Source: JAXMBN01 sp046349875 (GTDB lineage: Bacteria > Planctomycetota > Planctomycetia > Pirellulales > Pirellulaceae). From it: 64,000 nt of DNA. A program made the position numbers and the translations under genes. This document shows positions 48,395 to 56,990 of this stretch, piece after piece; position 1 is the first letter of the stretch, and each line of letters starts with the position of its first letter. The DNA is taken from contig JAXMBN010000011.1 in the NCBI GenBank assembly GCA_046349875.1, forward strand, positions 1 to 64,000, given 5' to 3'. The notes under the pieces were generated by a model that worked only from the letters and a program-made list of their open reading frames with translations, had not been told where the DNA came from and did no database searches.

Positions 48395-49628
48395 ATGGCG
48401 CGACCTAAGCGGGAATCGGTGTTTGGGCAAAACGAAGTCGCCATCGCTCATTGCGTCCAGCGATGTGTGCGAAGGGCCTTTCTTGCAGGCAAAGATGAGG
48501 CCTCGGGAAAGGATTTCGAACACCGGCGTGGCTGGATTCGGCTTAGGATGGAACTGCTAGCATCCGCCTTCGGTGTCGATGTGCTCAACTATGCGGTCAT
48601 GTCGAATCACGTTCATTCGATCCTGCGAACAGCCGGACATCGTAAAACTGTGGTCGGATGAAGATGTCGCCACGCGTTGGCTGAGGCTTTTTCCTGGGAA
48701 AAAAGACAGATGATTGCCTAGGTGAACCAACGCAACAGCAAATCGCCAAAGAGATGGCCGATGCCGAAGCGAATGCTGGAACTTCGCAAGCGATTATCGA
48801 GTATTTCTTGGTTCATGCGAGCTGTCTCTGAGCCTATAGCTCGCAAAGCCAACAATGAAGACAAGTGCACAGGCCGCTTCTGGGAGGGACGTTTTAAGGC
48901 TCAGAAGATTGTCGATGAAGCAGGGCTCTTGGCCTGCGCGATGTATGTCGATCTGAATCCCGTGCGAGCCGCTATGGCAAGGGCTCCAGAGGCATCTGGG
49001 TTTACCTCGGCCTATGATCGCATCAAGGCACAAAAGGTTCTAAAAGAATCGCAGCAGCGATTGCATTGGAACCTTCGAGGATCGATGAGAAATCGATTCT
49101 TCAGCAGATCAAGTTGGCCAAGCGGCTTCGCGACAAAGAAGAAGTTGCTCGATTACAAAAGTGTCTAAGCGACTTTCGTACAGAAAACGAAAAAAATTCA
49201 AAAGAAAAACAACGAGGCAAAAGCAAAGCGAACTCTTCATGCCTAAGGCCTGTGGATGCATGGCTTGCGCCGCTTCAGCTCAACGAACATGATGTCGTAG
49301 GTGCCAAGCCACATCATGGAGGAACACGAGCCAGCGACAAGGGCTTCTTGTCGATGACGCTTGCCGAGTACTCGACGTTACTCGATTGGACGGGACGTCA
49401 AAAACGCCCAGACAAACAGGGCAAGATACCTGATAACCTTCAACCGATACTCGAGCGAATTGGAATTGAAGGTTCGATGTGGTGTGACTTGGTGTGGGAT
49501 TTCTCCAAGTACTTTGGGAAGTGTTATGCTGCGGGCAAGCCAGTGAACCTGCAGAAGGAAGCCGAGAACCGCAACATCGCTTGGAGTCGTGGCCAACGAT
49601 CCTGCCGCGCCCTGCTTTGCGAGAGTAG
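48395..49628 (+). pseudogene. RAYT transposase, copy 2, frameshifted
   Basis: Same protein as the copy 1 transposase. ATG 48395 with GGAGGAGTTGCATC before it starts MARPKRESVFGQNEV. The frame is broken by a 2-base deletion after SILRT (about 48637), an extra A in the run around 48702, an extra base around 48772 (GCCGAAGCG for GCCAAGCG), a lost base around 49037 and another near the C terminus (about 49615). The HUH stretch MSNHVHSIL is intact but separated from the rest, so no transposase can be made. The last 200 codons are in one frame. Confidence 0.85.
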
Positions 49629-49812
49629 TTTTTTCGACACTACTCTATCTTCGCGATTCCCAACAGCTCTCTGTCTAGCGGTCCGCGCATTCTCTCCCAT
49701 CCTAAGGCATTTTCGCCTTCTTCTGGCATCCATCTCTGCCAAAAGCCGAACCGAATGAGCATTCCATGCTCTTTTCTGCCCCAAAACCTGCAAACGAACT
49801 CAATTTCCGTCA

Positions 49813-49872
49813 TCAACAAAAGGTGGCTGACACCTTGTGTGCGCGTCAACAATAGGTGGATGGCACGTTGTG
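49813..49872 (+). repeat. paired hairpin units, transposase-3' end of copy 2
   Basis: Inner unit 49813-49839 (one mismatch, AAAAGGTGG) and outer unit 49846-49872, separated by TGCGCG. The outer unit has CACGTT where its counterpart at the other end has CACCTT, the same change as in copy 1, so this end-specific base is part of the element. Confidence 0.85.
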
Positions 49873-51351
49873 TTAGGGGAGGGCGTTGAGGGTGTAGTAG
49901 GCTTGCGGGTGGAGGAGAGGGTCGGCGGTTTGGGATTGGAGGCCATCGATCTTCAGTTCGTGGACGTGCCCGATTTGCATGCCCTGCACTCGAAGATGCA
50001 CTTGGAGTCCGTCGGCAGAGACGGTGGCTTGTTGAATGGTCGGATGGGTATGGTCTACCTCGGGGCACCCTTACGCATATTGCTCGCGATAGATGTAGGT
50101 ATAGGTTTCCATCGCGTACCGTTCAACTTTAGAGGCCAAGGCTGCATCGACTAGTTTGGTGAAGGTGAGCAAAAAACCGTCTGGTTGAACCCGCATCGTG
50201 TGAATCTCAAAGGGTGTTACTCCCGTCCACTCCAATCGTTCCACGGCGAAGTCGCGCGGTCCACGCGATCCCCATCCGCGATTGGTGCCGCCAACAAACA
50301 TCATTCCGTTCGGCGCAAGTTCTACACCCACGACCCCGGATTGAAATCCTGAACGGAATGGAAAACAGGCTCCTTGATAGACTCCTTTTACCTTTTCTAG
50401 ATCGACTCGCATGATGGTGCTATGCGTTTGATCACCGACAAACAATTGGCCCTGAAAGGGTCCAAACTTTCCTTGCGTTTGGTCGCATGCAATGCCGCTT
50501 GCTGATTGCCCCATTTTTCCATAGGGAAAGAAGACTGCCGTAGGAACAAGGTCTGCATGCTTTTGTGCCTCGATGGCCATGCGGCTATCATTCGCCGGTA
50601 CCACCGGTGTTTTGTCTTTCCAGGCGTCGACCTTTGAAAACCATTTGTTGCCGCCTGGATGACCCGCAAACTTGCCCGGTACCAGATGCTTAAGACCACA
50701 GGTTCCGTTCCACGGTCCTTGGTTATCGGTGTAGAACACATCCCCACCAGCATTGAATCCAATCCCACCCGGGGAGCGAATACCGTAGGTCGTTGGGATG
50801 GTCTTCCCTTGCGAATCGACTCGTACACACCAACCACGAAACGGGACGTCACTTCCAAAAGAACCGGTCAAGCACAATACAACCCACAGGTCACCTTGCC
50901 GATCAAATTTCGAACCGACAGCGTACTCATGGTAGTCGCCACTGATCTCCCAACCATCGCCGACAATTTCAAACTCATCTGCAACGCCATCTCCATCAGC
51001 ATCGCGCATACGCGTAACATCCGATCGCTGCGTTGCATAGAGCCAGCCATCTCGCTCTGCGAGTCCAAGTGGCTCGTGCAAACCGTGAGCAAAACGACTC
51101 CACTTCAGTTTCGATAGATCTTCTTCCTTGGGATTAGCGACGATCCATACTTCACCTCGCCGCGTCGCAACCGCTAAGCGACCATCCGACAACCATTGAA
51201 AAGCACCTGCTTCAAGAACGGCATTCTCCGGCGTCGGAAATGTCGCGATACGATAGTAGTCACTCTCTTTGGTCGCTTGCGCACGCACTTCGAGAGACCA
51301 CGCCAACCCAATCAACACGAACAAGATCGACCAAAGTTTATTGCACATCAT
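49873..51351 (-). CDS. sorbosone/glucose dehydrogenase-like propeller protein, interrupted by an in-frame TAA
   Basis: Signal peptide (LWSILFVLIGLAWSLEVRA). A six-bladed propeller typical of planctomycete sorbosone dehydrogenase-like or PVC-type proteins: FQWLSDGRLAVATRRGEVWIV, HEPLGLAERDGWLYATQRSDVTRMRD, a calcium-like DADGDGVADEF loop, SPGGIGFNAGGDVFYTDNQGPWNGTCGLKHL and QLFVGDQTHSTIMRV. The frame stops at 50071 (TAA, codon 427) but continues in phase as GCPEVDHTHPTIQQATVSADG to AYYTLNALP and a second TAA at 49873-49875. That tail is the natural end of the family, so the first TAA looks like a lesion, possibly a 6-base insertion (GCGTAA). It ends exactly at the edge of RAYT copy 2. It lies 56 bp after the penta-haem gene and probably shares its operon. 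Confidence 0.75.
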
Positions 51352-51407
51352 GAATATTTGTTATGACTACGATGCACAGGACGCATCGAAAAAATGGAGA
51401 TTCAAAC

Positions 51408-54400
51408 CTACCAACGAATTCGCTGTTGGATGATGCTGTGCTCTTCTTTCGGAATCGACATGCGCCACTCGGTTCCTTCCGCTGTCTTCACCTGTTGCAA
51501 CTCGCCACCCTCAAGCTGCAATTCGATACCTGGACCGACGAAGGTCTTGCCATCGCTCGACTTCCAATCGAGCACAGGAAGTCGAAGGTAGATCGGTGCA
51601 TCACTCGTTCGCTTTAATCGAAACGTGCGGAGAATTTCCTTCTTATCTTGCCCTTCTACTTGCTTGGGCACGAGAACCTCTTCCACTTCACATTCAGCGA
51701 TTCGATATCGAAAGATGGGTCGCTTTTGCGCATCGAGCCGGTACCCAATAAAACGAACACCCAATTCTCTGGCGGCCTCTTTGGGCCATGCAGCATCCAT
51801 CGAATCCAATCGAGCAATGGGAATGCGTTTTTCGAACGATACCACGTGATCGCCTAGAGGTCCTTGATATCCCGGTCCGCGTCCAACCCAGTGCTTGGAT
51901 GCGTCCAAGAACTCATTTTGCCAAATCCGCGCGAGCGACATCGTTCCCGCATCCCATGCAATATTGATTTGCTCAGGGTACCCCACACCAATCCCACGCG
52001 GCCCAAGTCCTTCGATAAAGTTTCGATAGAGAATTGGATGATCGATAGGCTTGAGGACAATCGACGCACCATCCACCCCTAACGGCTCTTTCGCATCCTT
52101 CGACTCTAGATATTTCCACATCGCTTGAATCTGGCGATGTGCATCTCCATCGTATACGGATGTTAACACCGACTTGCCCTCGGGAAAGCTGTTCGGCATC
52201 CGTGTACCTGGACGATACTGCGTTGGGTTGAGTAGATAGCGCACAAACCAATCATCTCGAATTCTCTCGCTCGTCCGTTTCAAGTCGATGGCACCAATGC
52301 CAACCGATTTGTTTCCATAGCGATGGCACTTCACACATGCCAGACCATCGGATCCAACGAGTTTGCGCCCCGTGGACACCATCGATGATGCATCCTCTAA
52401 AGCCGTATGGCTCGCTTGAGAAGCCTGCTGTTGATCGATTCGCGCAAGATGCACTGCAAACATGTCGAGATGCCCTTTGCCAAAACCGGGCATGCGCGTG
52501 GTCATGTACGGTCGTTCTTTAGCACCTTCACTCAAGACCTTTTTGAGGTACTCCAATCGCAGCTTATCGCCGACACCATTGAGGGGCGGAGGTAATCGTC
52601 CTTCGTTTCCCATCTCTTGAACCGAGGTCAAGAACAACGCATCGCGAGCGGCCTCGGGTGCCCCCACACCATCGCGTTGGTGACAGGCAATGCAATTGCG
52701 AGAAAGCATTTGCATATGAATTGCGGTCGCTGGTTCTAAACCACCCTTTTTCGATTCAAGAGTCTTTCGAATCGAAGCAATCTGTTCCCGCGTCAATCCA
52801 TAAAGAGGAACCTCGGCACTAGGCTTCGCCTGAAGACAGCCATGGTCGAGATTCAATTCGTTGAGCTTGGGTAGATTGCGCGACCATTTGACTTTTTCCT
52901 GAGTCGCATGGCATTGGCCACATCCAAGTTCGCGGTACCATTTGCGTCCCTCTTCAACGAGCGATTTATCGGGATGCAAACGACTAGGAATCAATTCTTT
53001 ACCACCGTTGGAATCCGCTGTTGCTGAAACCAAGACTGCCAAAGGCACACGACCTAGCCCTTCCGTAGCGACGTCCACTTCCAGTTCCTCACCACCCGAG
53101 TTTTCAAAGTACTCGATTCGAATGCGATGCATACCCGAAGTGAGTTTGACTTTGGCTTCACGATGCTGCATGGGATGAATACCATCGACTCGAACAATCT
53201 CGCGATCATCGACGAGCAATCGGCTTCCGTCATCCGATCCAATGCGAAAGGTGTATTCCGAATCACGTTCCACGGGAAGAAACGCATCGAAGCGAATTCC
53301 GAAGTGATCTTTGCGGCCTGCAATTTGCAAATCGAGACCGCGCGTGGTCACTTCCTTCTTCACCTCCTGTTCGTCAAAGTTGGGTAGCCGATCCCATGTT
53401 CCGTAGAAGACCTTCGCTTGAAATGCTTCGACTCCTGCACCAAGAATCGATTCACCCAAGAGATAACATGCCAAGTCTCGAGCTTCCGTCCAATCCTGCA
53501 CCATCTTGGGCATGAATCCAGAGGGACGAATTTGGTGCGGATCGAGCAAGAAGTGGGTCAACGAATCGACCGTATATTTCCTCGTAAGATCTCCTAAGGG
53601 CACACTGCTAGGACCTGGTGAGCTATTGTGGGCATCAGGATCGTGACACGCTGCACAGCCGATCTCTCGATAAAGTTTCTTACCTCGTTCCAATGCCTTG
53701 CCATCTCCTGGACGATCGATCGGAATGGAATCACCTGCCAAGTAGGACGCAATCGCCAAAGCACGATGGTCCTTTTCTGGTTGGGAAAGCCCGTGCAGCA
53801 TATCGGGCATCGTCGTTCCCGGCTTGGCATGTAAAGGATCACGTATCCACTCAACGAGATAGTCGAATCGGATGCGGCTCCCCAGTTGATCAAGGTTCGG
53901 CGCCCGCTTGGTCATTCCCGCCCATGGTGTATTGGGCGAAGCATGGCAACGGACACATCCAAGATGCGCTACCAAGAGTCGTCCGCCCATCGCATCATGA
54001 TGCCCATCACTATCGGCAACACTCGATGGATGCGATGCATGCTCCCGCTCATAAGCAACCACTCGAGGCCGAAGCGAGTCGGCTTCCATGTCGCGTTCAA
54101 CAATCCAAATGTTTCGGAAGCGAACGGGATTACCATGGTCTTGCAAATGAATGGGACCTGGGGATGAATCCTCGGGAAATGGTGCTGCTGCCGTTGGATT
54201 GGGGACGTCAACGGCGCTATGAACGACGACGCCGTTCAGACGAACGGTCAGTTTTGCATGTTGCGTTTTCTTCCCTTGTCCGTCAAATCGAGCTGCCTCG
54301 AAATCGACGTCATAGGTCTGCCAGCTTAGAGGCGGAAAACACATATTGATATCGGGATCACGAACGCCGTAGATACCACCTGCTTCGTTGTTTTTCCCTT

Positions 54401-55013
54401 CGAGTCCAAACGAATCCAAGATTTGCGTTTCGTAACGCCCTTGATGATAGACACCACTATTGCCTCGTTTTTGCCCAGAAGCCGATGGCTGCAATGGTGT
54501 TTGAAACTCAACATGCAATCGATAGTCGCGGAATCGCTGGCGAGTCGTAGCTCCTGGCATCAAGAGCCCATCGTCTGTCTTTTGCGCTCCATCGTTCCAT
54601 TGCTTTTGAAGAGTCTCAAGCGAACCATCGAAAAGTACCAGACCTCCTTCGGGAACTCGAGCTCCCAATGTCGGACTTTGCCGGACGATTTTTTGGAGCT
54701 TTCGATTGTCAATCAATGCAACCAACGAAGCTTCATCCACTTCCACTTGCGTGGGACTCGTTCGATCCCATCCTGCGCTGGGCAAGCCGCCTTGAAAGAG
54801 ATTGACCTCGTACTCGTCGTTCCCCAAGGCCACCACCTGAACCCCGATTTGGGTTCCGGTGTACTCACCTTGTAAAGCCGCTACCTTGTCCTCTTCTTGG
54901 AATAAGCCACTAGTGAAAGCGACTTCGTTGCCGAAGCACAAGCGAACGATTGCCCCGCAAAGAATGACGCACTGGAAGAACCGTTGGATGGCTGAAGGAG
55001 TTGAGAATTTCAT
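51408..55013 (-). CDS. large multi-domain secreted protein: DUF1080-like, PA14 and five CxxCH haem sites
   Basis: 1201 residues with a signal peptide (about 1-28). Order: an N-terminal domain (40-115), a DUF1080 3-keto-disaccharide hydrolase-like domain (122-310; SGVYHQGRYETQILDSFG and VHLQDHGNPVRFRNIWI-like strands), cytochrome c site CVRCH (353-357), CAACH (453-457), a PA14-like domain (535-660), CGQCH (698-702), CIACH (774-778) and CVKCH (893-897), then a beta domain to the end. Five intact CxxCH sites imply a multihaem protein with sugar-binding modules. Such mosaics are typical of planctomycetes and are thought to act on complex polysaccharides outside the cytoplasm, but no function is proven. 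It is upstream of and probably co-transcribed with the sorbosone-like gene. A weak promoter is suggested at 55073-55100. Confidence 0.85.
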   Translation of the reverse strand: MKFSTPSAIQRFFQCVILCGAIVRLCFGNEVAFTSGLFQEEDKVAALQGEYTGTQIGVQVVALGNDEYEVNLFQGGLPSAGWDRTSPTQVEVDEASLVALIDNRKLQKIVRQSPTLGARVPEGGLVLFDGSLETLQKQWNDGAQKTDDGLLMPGATTRQRFRDYRLHVEFQTPLQPSASGQKRGNSGVYHQGRYETQILDSFGLEGKNNEAGGIYGVRDPDINMCFPPLSWQTYDVDFEAARFDGQGKKTQHAKLTVRLNGVVVHSAVDVPNPTAAAPFPEDSSPGPIHLQDHGNPVRFRNIWIVERDMEADSLRPRVVAYEREHASHPSSVADSDGHHDAMGGRLLVAHLGCVRCHASPNTPWAGMTKRAPNLDQLGSRIRFDYLVEWIRDPLHAKPGTTMPDMLHGLSQPEKDHRALAIASYLAGDSIPIDRPGDGKALERGKKLYREIGCAACHDPDAHNSSPGPSSVPLGDLTRKYTVDSLTHFLLDPHQIRPSGFMPKMVQDWTEARDLACYLLGESILGAGVEAFQAKVFYGTWDRLPNFDEQEVKKEVTTRGLDLQIAGRKDHFGIRFDAFLPVERDSEYTFRIGSDDGSRLLVDDREIVRVDGIHPMQHREAKVKLTSGMHRIRIEYFENSGGEELEVDVATEGLGRVPLAVLVSATADSNGGKELIPSRLHPDKSLVEEGRKWYRELGCGQCHATQEKVKWSRNLPKLNELNLDHGCLQAKPSAEVPLYGLTREQIASIRKTLESKKGGLEPATAIHMQMLSRNCIACHQRDGVGAPEAARDALFLTSVQEMGNEGRLPPPLNGVGDKLRLEYLKKVLSEGAKERPYMTTRMPGFGKGHLDMFAVHLARIDQQQASQASHTALEDASSMVSTGRKLVGSDGLACVKCHRYGNKSVGIGAIDLKRTSERIRDDWFVRYLLNPTQYRPGTRMPNSFPEGKSVLTSVYDGDAHRQIQAMWKYLESKDAKEPLGVDGASIVLKPIDHPILYRNFIEGLGPRGIGVGYPEQINIAWDAGTMSLARIWQNEFLDASKHWVGRGPGYQGPLGDHVVSFEKRIPIARLDSMDAAWPKEAARELGVRFIGYRLDAQKRPIFRYRIAECEVEEVLVPKQVEGQDKKEILRTFRLKRTSDAPIYLRLPVLDWKSSDGKTFVGPGIELQLEGGELQQVKTAEGTEWRMSIPKEEHSIIQQRIRW

Positions 55014-55072
55014 GCAAAACGAACTGGGGGCAGAATTGATGAGACAAAAAGGGAGGGTCGCTGAAACGCTTT

Positions 55073-55100
55073 AGTATAATTCGAGAGAATGGCTGGTCAG
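55073..55100 (-). promoter_or_regulatory. possible sigma-70-type promoter of the penta-haem gene
   Basis: On the minus strand CTGACC (55095-55100) and TATACT (55073-55078) are separated by 16 bp. The -10 is good and the -35 matches TTGACA at 4 of 6 positions. The start would lie about 50 nt above the ATG at 55013. Weak call, as the same bases read TATAAT on the other strand without a -35. Confidence 0.3.
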
Positions 55101-55203
55101 ATCGGTCGATTCCGTTTTCGAGACTTTTGAAATCATTGGGACCTGTATTTGAGATTTCAATCGCAACTTCCTCAAGACACCATTCGAAGCGAAAAGAGTA
55201 GAC

Positions 55204-56631
55204 ATGATGACGAGACTGTCAAGTAATGGACATCCCAACCGCCTCTTCGGAGTATGGTTGCTTGGTTGGGTCGTCTATTTTTCGCAGATGACCCACGCCG
55301 AAGTCATCAAGCAAGATCCGGTCCTTGAGAAAGCAACGCTGAAGATTGAATTGGTGGATGGGGATGGCCAAAGGATTGCAAACGCCATGGTGCGTCCTTA
55401 CGCCTTGCGATGTGTTGAAGAGCCTTCCACACACTTCTTTTGGCCGGTGAAAGAATTTGGTGAGGCTCCACTGGTTACCTCCAATAGCGAGGGCATCGTC
55501 GAGATACCCTATCCAGCAAAATGGATGACTTCCGGAAGCCGAATGACGACGTCTCAACTCTCCATCACCATTTACCACACCGAGTTCATTTCCAAACAAG
55601 TCGACTTGGATCTTGCGATCGCGCAACCACCGATTGAATTGCAAGCAGGGTGTGAAGTTTCGATCACGGTGAAAGATCCGCAAGGTGAATCGAACTTGAA
55701 CTTTGGAATATTGATGGCAGGGCCAGGGGCCTCTGCACCTTGGGCAAGCCAACCTCCCTCGACGCGACGATCTCGATCGATTCCTCCGGGAACATGGCAA
55801 GCGTTGATTGCTAGTCCTCAACCCGATGGAGTCACCTTGTTTAGTGGAGTCATCCCGATTCGCCTTCGCACATCGCAATCAGCGACTCTTCGCAATGTAC
55901 CACTCAAACCTGGTATGCGGCTTTCTGGCAAACTCTCCGAGAATGTTCCACGACCCGTCGAAGATGGAATCGTATTGGCCTTCTGCACTCCCAAACCGAT
56001 CGAGGCGGTTGCTGGCGAACGCCCGGACGTTGTGCGATGGGCAACGTCGACATCCATTCAAGCCGATGGATCTTTTACCTTTGCCTCATTGCCCGACTCG
56101 GGCAACCTTCAATTGATCGCATTGGCGAAAGGATGGATCATTCAATGTGAAGAGCGTTCCAAGAATCAATGGACCGTGGGTCAACTACTCACTGCAGATG
56201 AAGCCCGTGAATCGATGCCGATCATACTTCCTATGGAAGAAACGGGCGATCTTGCCGTTCGGCTCGTCGATCCAAAGGGAGAGCCAGTGATAGGTGCCAC
56301 CATCGAAACTTGGCCCAATCAATTCGTCGTTGGTGCAGGATCTACCATCCTTGGAAAACGATGGGACACGCTCGAGCGAATCGAGGCGATGATTCAGTCG
56401 CGTCCCCTGGAATTGCCGAAACAGAATGGTGATCGATTCACGAGCGTTACCGACAAACATGGGATCGCCATTTTGCGCAACCTTCCCATCGGGACAGGCC
56501 TTGCGTTGACGGTTATCGATTCGAACTATCGTCTACCGACGCGCGAGGATCGATTGCAAGACTTTCCGTATCGTCTACTGAAACCTGGTATTACTGAAAT
56601 TCAGATTGCAGTAGAAGAGATACCGAAATAG
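55204..56631 (+). CDS. secreted carboxypeptidase-regulatory-like/Cna-B-type protein
   Basis: 475 residues. Signal peptide (GVWLLGWVVYFSQMTHAE). Beta domains of the carboxypeptidase regulatory type recur: ATLKIELVDGDGQRIANAMVRP, NSEGIVEIPYPAK, GCEVSITVKDPQGES, SIQADGSFTFASLPDSG, LAVRLVDPKGEPVIGATIE and TDKHGIAILRNLPIGTG. These fibronectin-like modules bind proteins or sugars; no catalytic motif. It is transcribed away from the penta-haem gene, with 190 bp between the two starts, and no bidirectional promoter can be assigned with confidence. Confidence 0.75.
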   Translation: MMTRLSSNGHPNRLFGVWLLGWVVYFSQMTHAEVIKQDPVLEKATLKIELVDGDGQRIANAMVRPYALRCVEEPSTHFFWPVKEFGEAPLVTSNSEGIVEIPYPAKWMTSGSRMTTSQLSITIYHTEFISKQVDLDLAIAQPPIELQAGCEVSITVKDPQGESNLNFGILMAGPGASAPWASQPPSTRRSRSIPPGTWQALIASPQPDGVTLFSGVIPIRLRTSQSATLRNVPLKPGMRLSGKLSENVPRPVEDGIVLAFCTPKPIEAVAGERPDVVRWATSTSIQADGSFTFASLPDSGNLQLIALAKGWIIQCEERSKNQWTVGQLLTADEARESMPIILPMEETGDLAVRLVDPKGEPVIGATIETWPNQFVVGAGSTILGKRWDTLERIEAMIQSRPLELPKQNGDRFTSVTDKHGIAILRNLPIGTGLALTVIDSNYRLPTREDRLQDFPYRLLKPGITEIQIAVEEIPK

Positions 56632-56658
56632 GTTGGCTGTTCCTATTCCTTTTGAGCA

Positions 56659-56961
56659 TCAACCTCGAAGATCGAGCTGGGATGGACCTTCGTCATCATT
56701 GACTTCCAATTGAAGCAGTGAAGTTTCCACGGGATGATCATCCTTGCGTGGCTCTTTGTGCTGGCCCTCGCGATGACCTCCACCCACATAGTGCTCATTA
56801 GCATCACGGTCTTGGGTCTGTTCCCCATGTTCGACCTTTTCCACCCCGGCCATGGTGGTTGGAGCAGTCCCTGGACCTGTGGTCGTGGATTGAGCCGTCC
56901 GCGCCTGCAGGGGCGTCGACGCCGCAACTGCGGCGTTCATTTGAGCAGCAGGAATTTGCAT
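56659..56961 (-). CDS. small acidic conserved protein
   Basis: 100 residues, mostly Ala/Thr/Asp/Glu and probably disordered. The ATG is preceded by a strong ribosome site (AGGAGAGG, 7 bases upstream, complement strand). The end, NDDEGPSQLDLRG, resembles the C terminus of short planctomycete proteins that share PS(Q/E)LDLxG; this is from memory. Function unknown. It follows the AsmA-like gene by 29 bp on the same strand and is probably co-transcribed. An overlapping frame (56643-56927) was rejected. Confidence 0.6.
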   Translation of the reverse strand: MQIPAAQMNAAVAASTPLQARTAQSTTTGPGTAPTTMAGVEKVEHGEQTQDRDANEHYVGGGHREGQHKEPRKDDHPVETSLLQLEVNDDEGPSQLDLRG

Positions 56962-56990
56962 GATGCGTCCTCTCCTAAACGGAACATAGT

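Larger units (their letters stand above)
48291..49872 (+). mobile_element. RAYT-type transposable element, copy 2 (decayed transposase)
   Basis: 1582 bp, inverted relative to copy 1 and nearly identical by eye over its whole length. The ends match those of copy 1 exactly in design. Several small indels hit the transposase. The left flank is ATTATAT, the right flank TTAGGGG. The right end touches the TAA stop of the sorbosone-dehydrogenase-like gene; no target duplication is seen. Confidence 0.8.

Noticed and set aside
55075..55080. TATAAT on the plus strand before the gene at 55204
   Set aside because: No -35 hexamer at 16-18 bp, and it lies about 125 bp from the start.
56643..56927. A 94-residue minus-strand frame overlapping the small acidic protein
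   Set aside because: It lacks a ribosome site, is Arg-rich, and overlaps the better supported frame starting at 56961.
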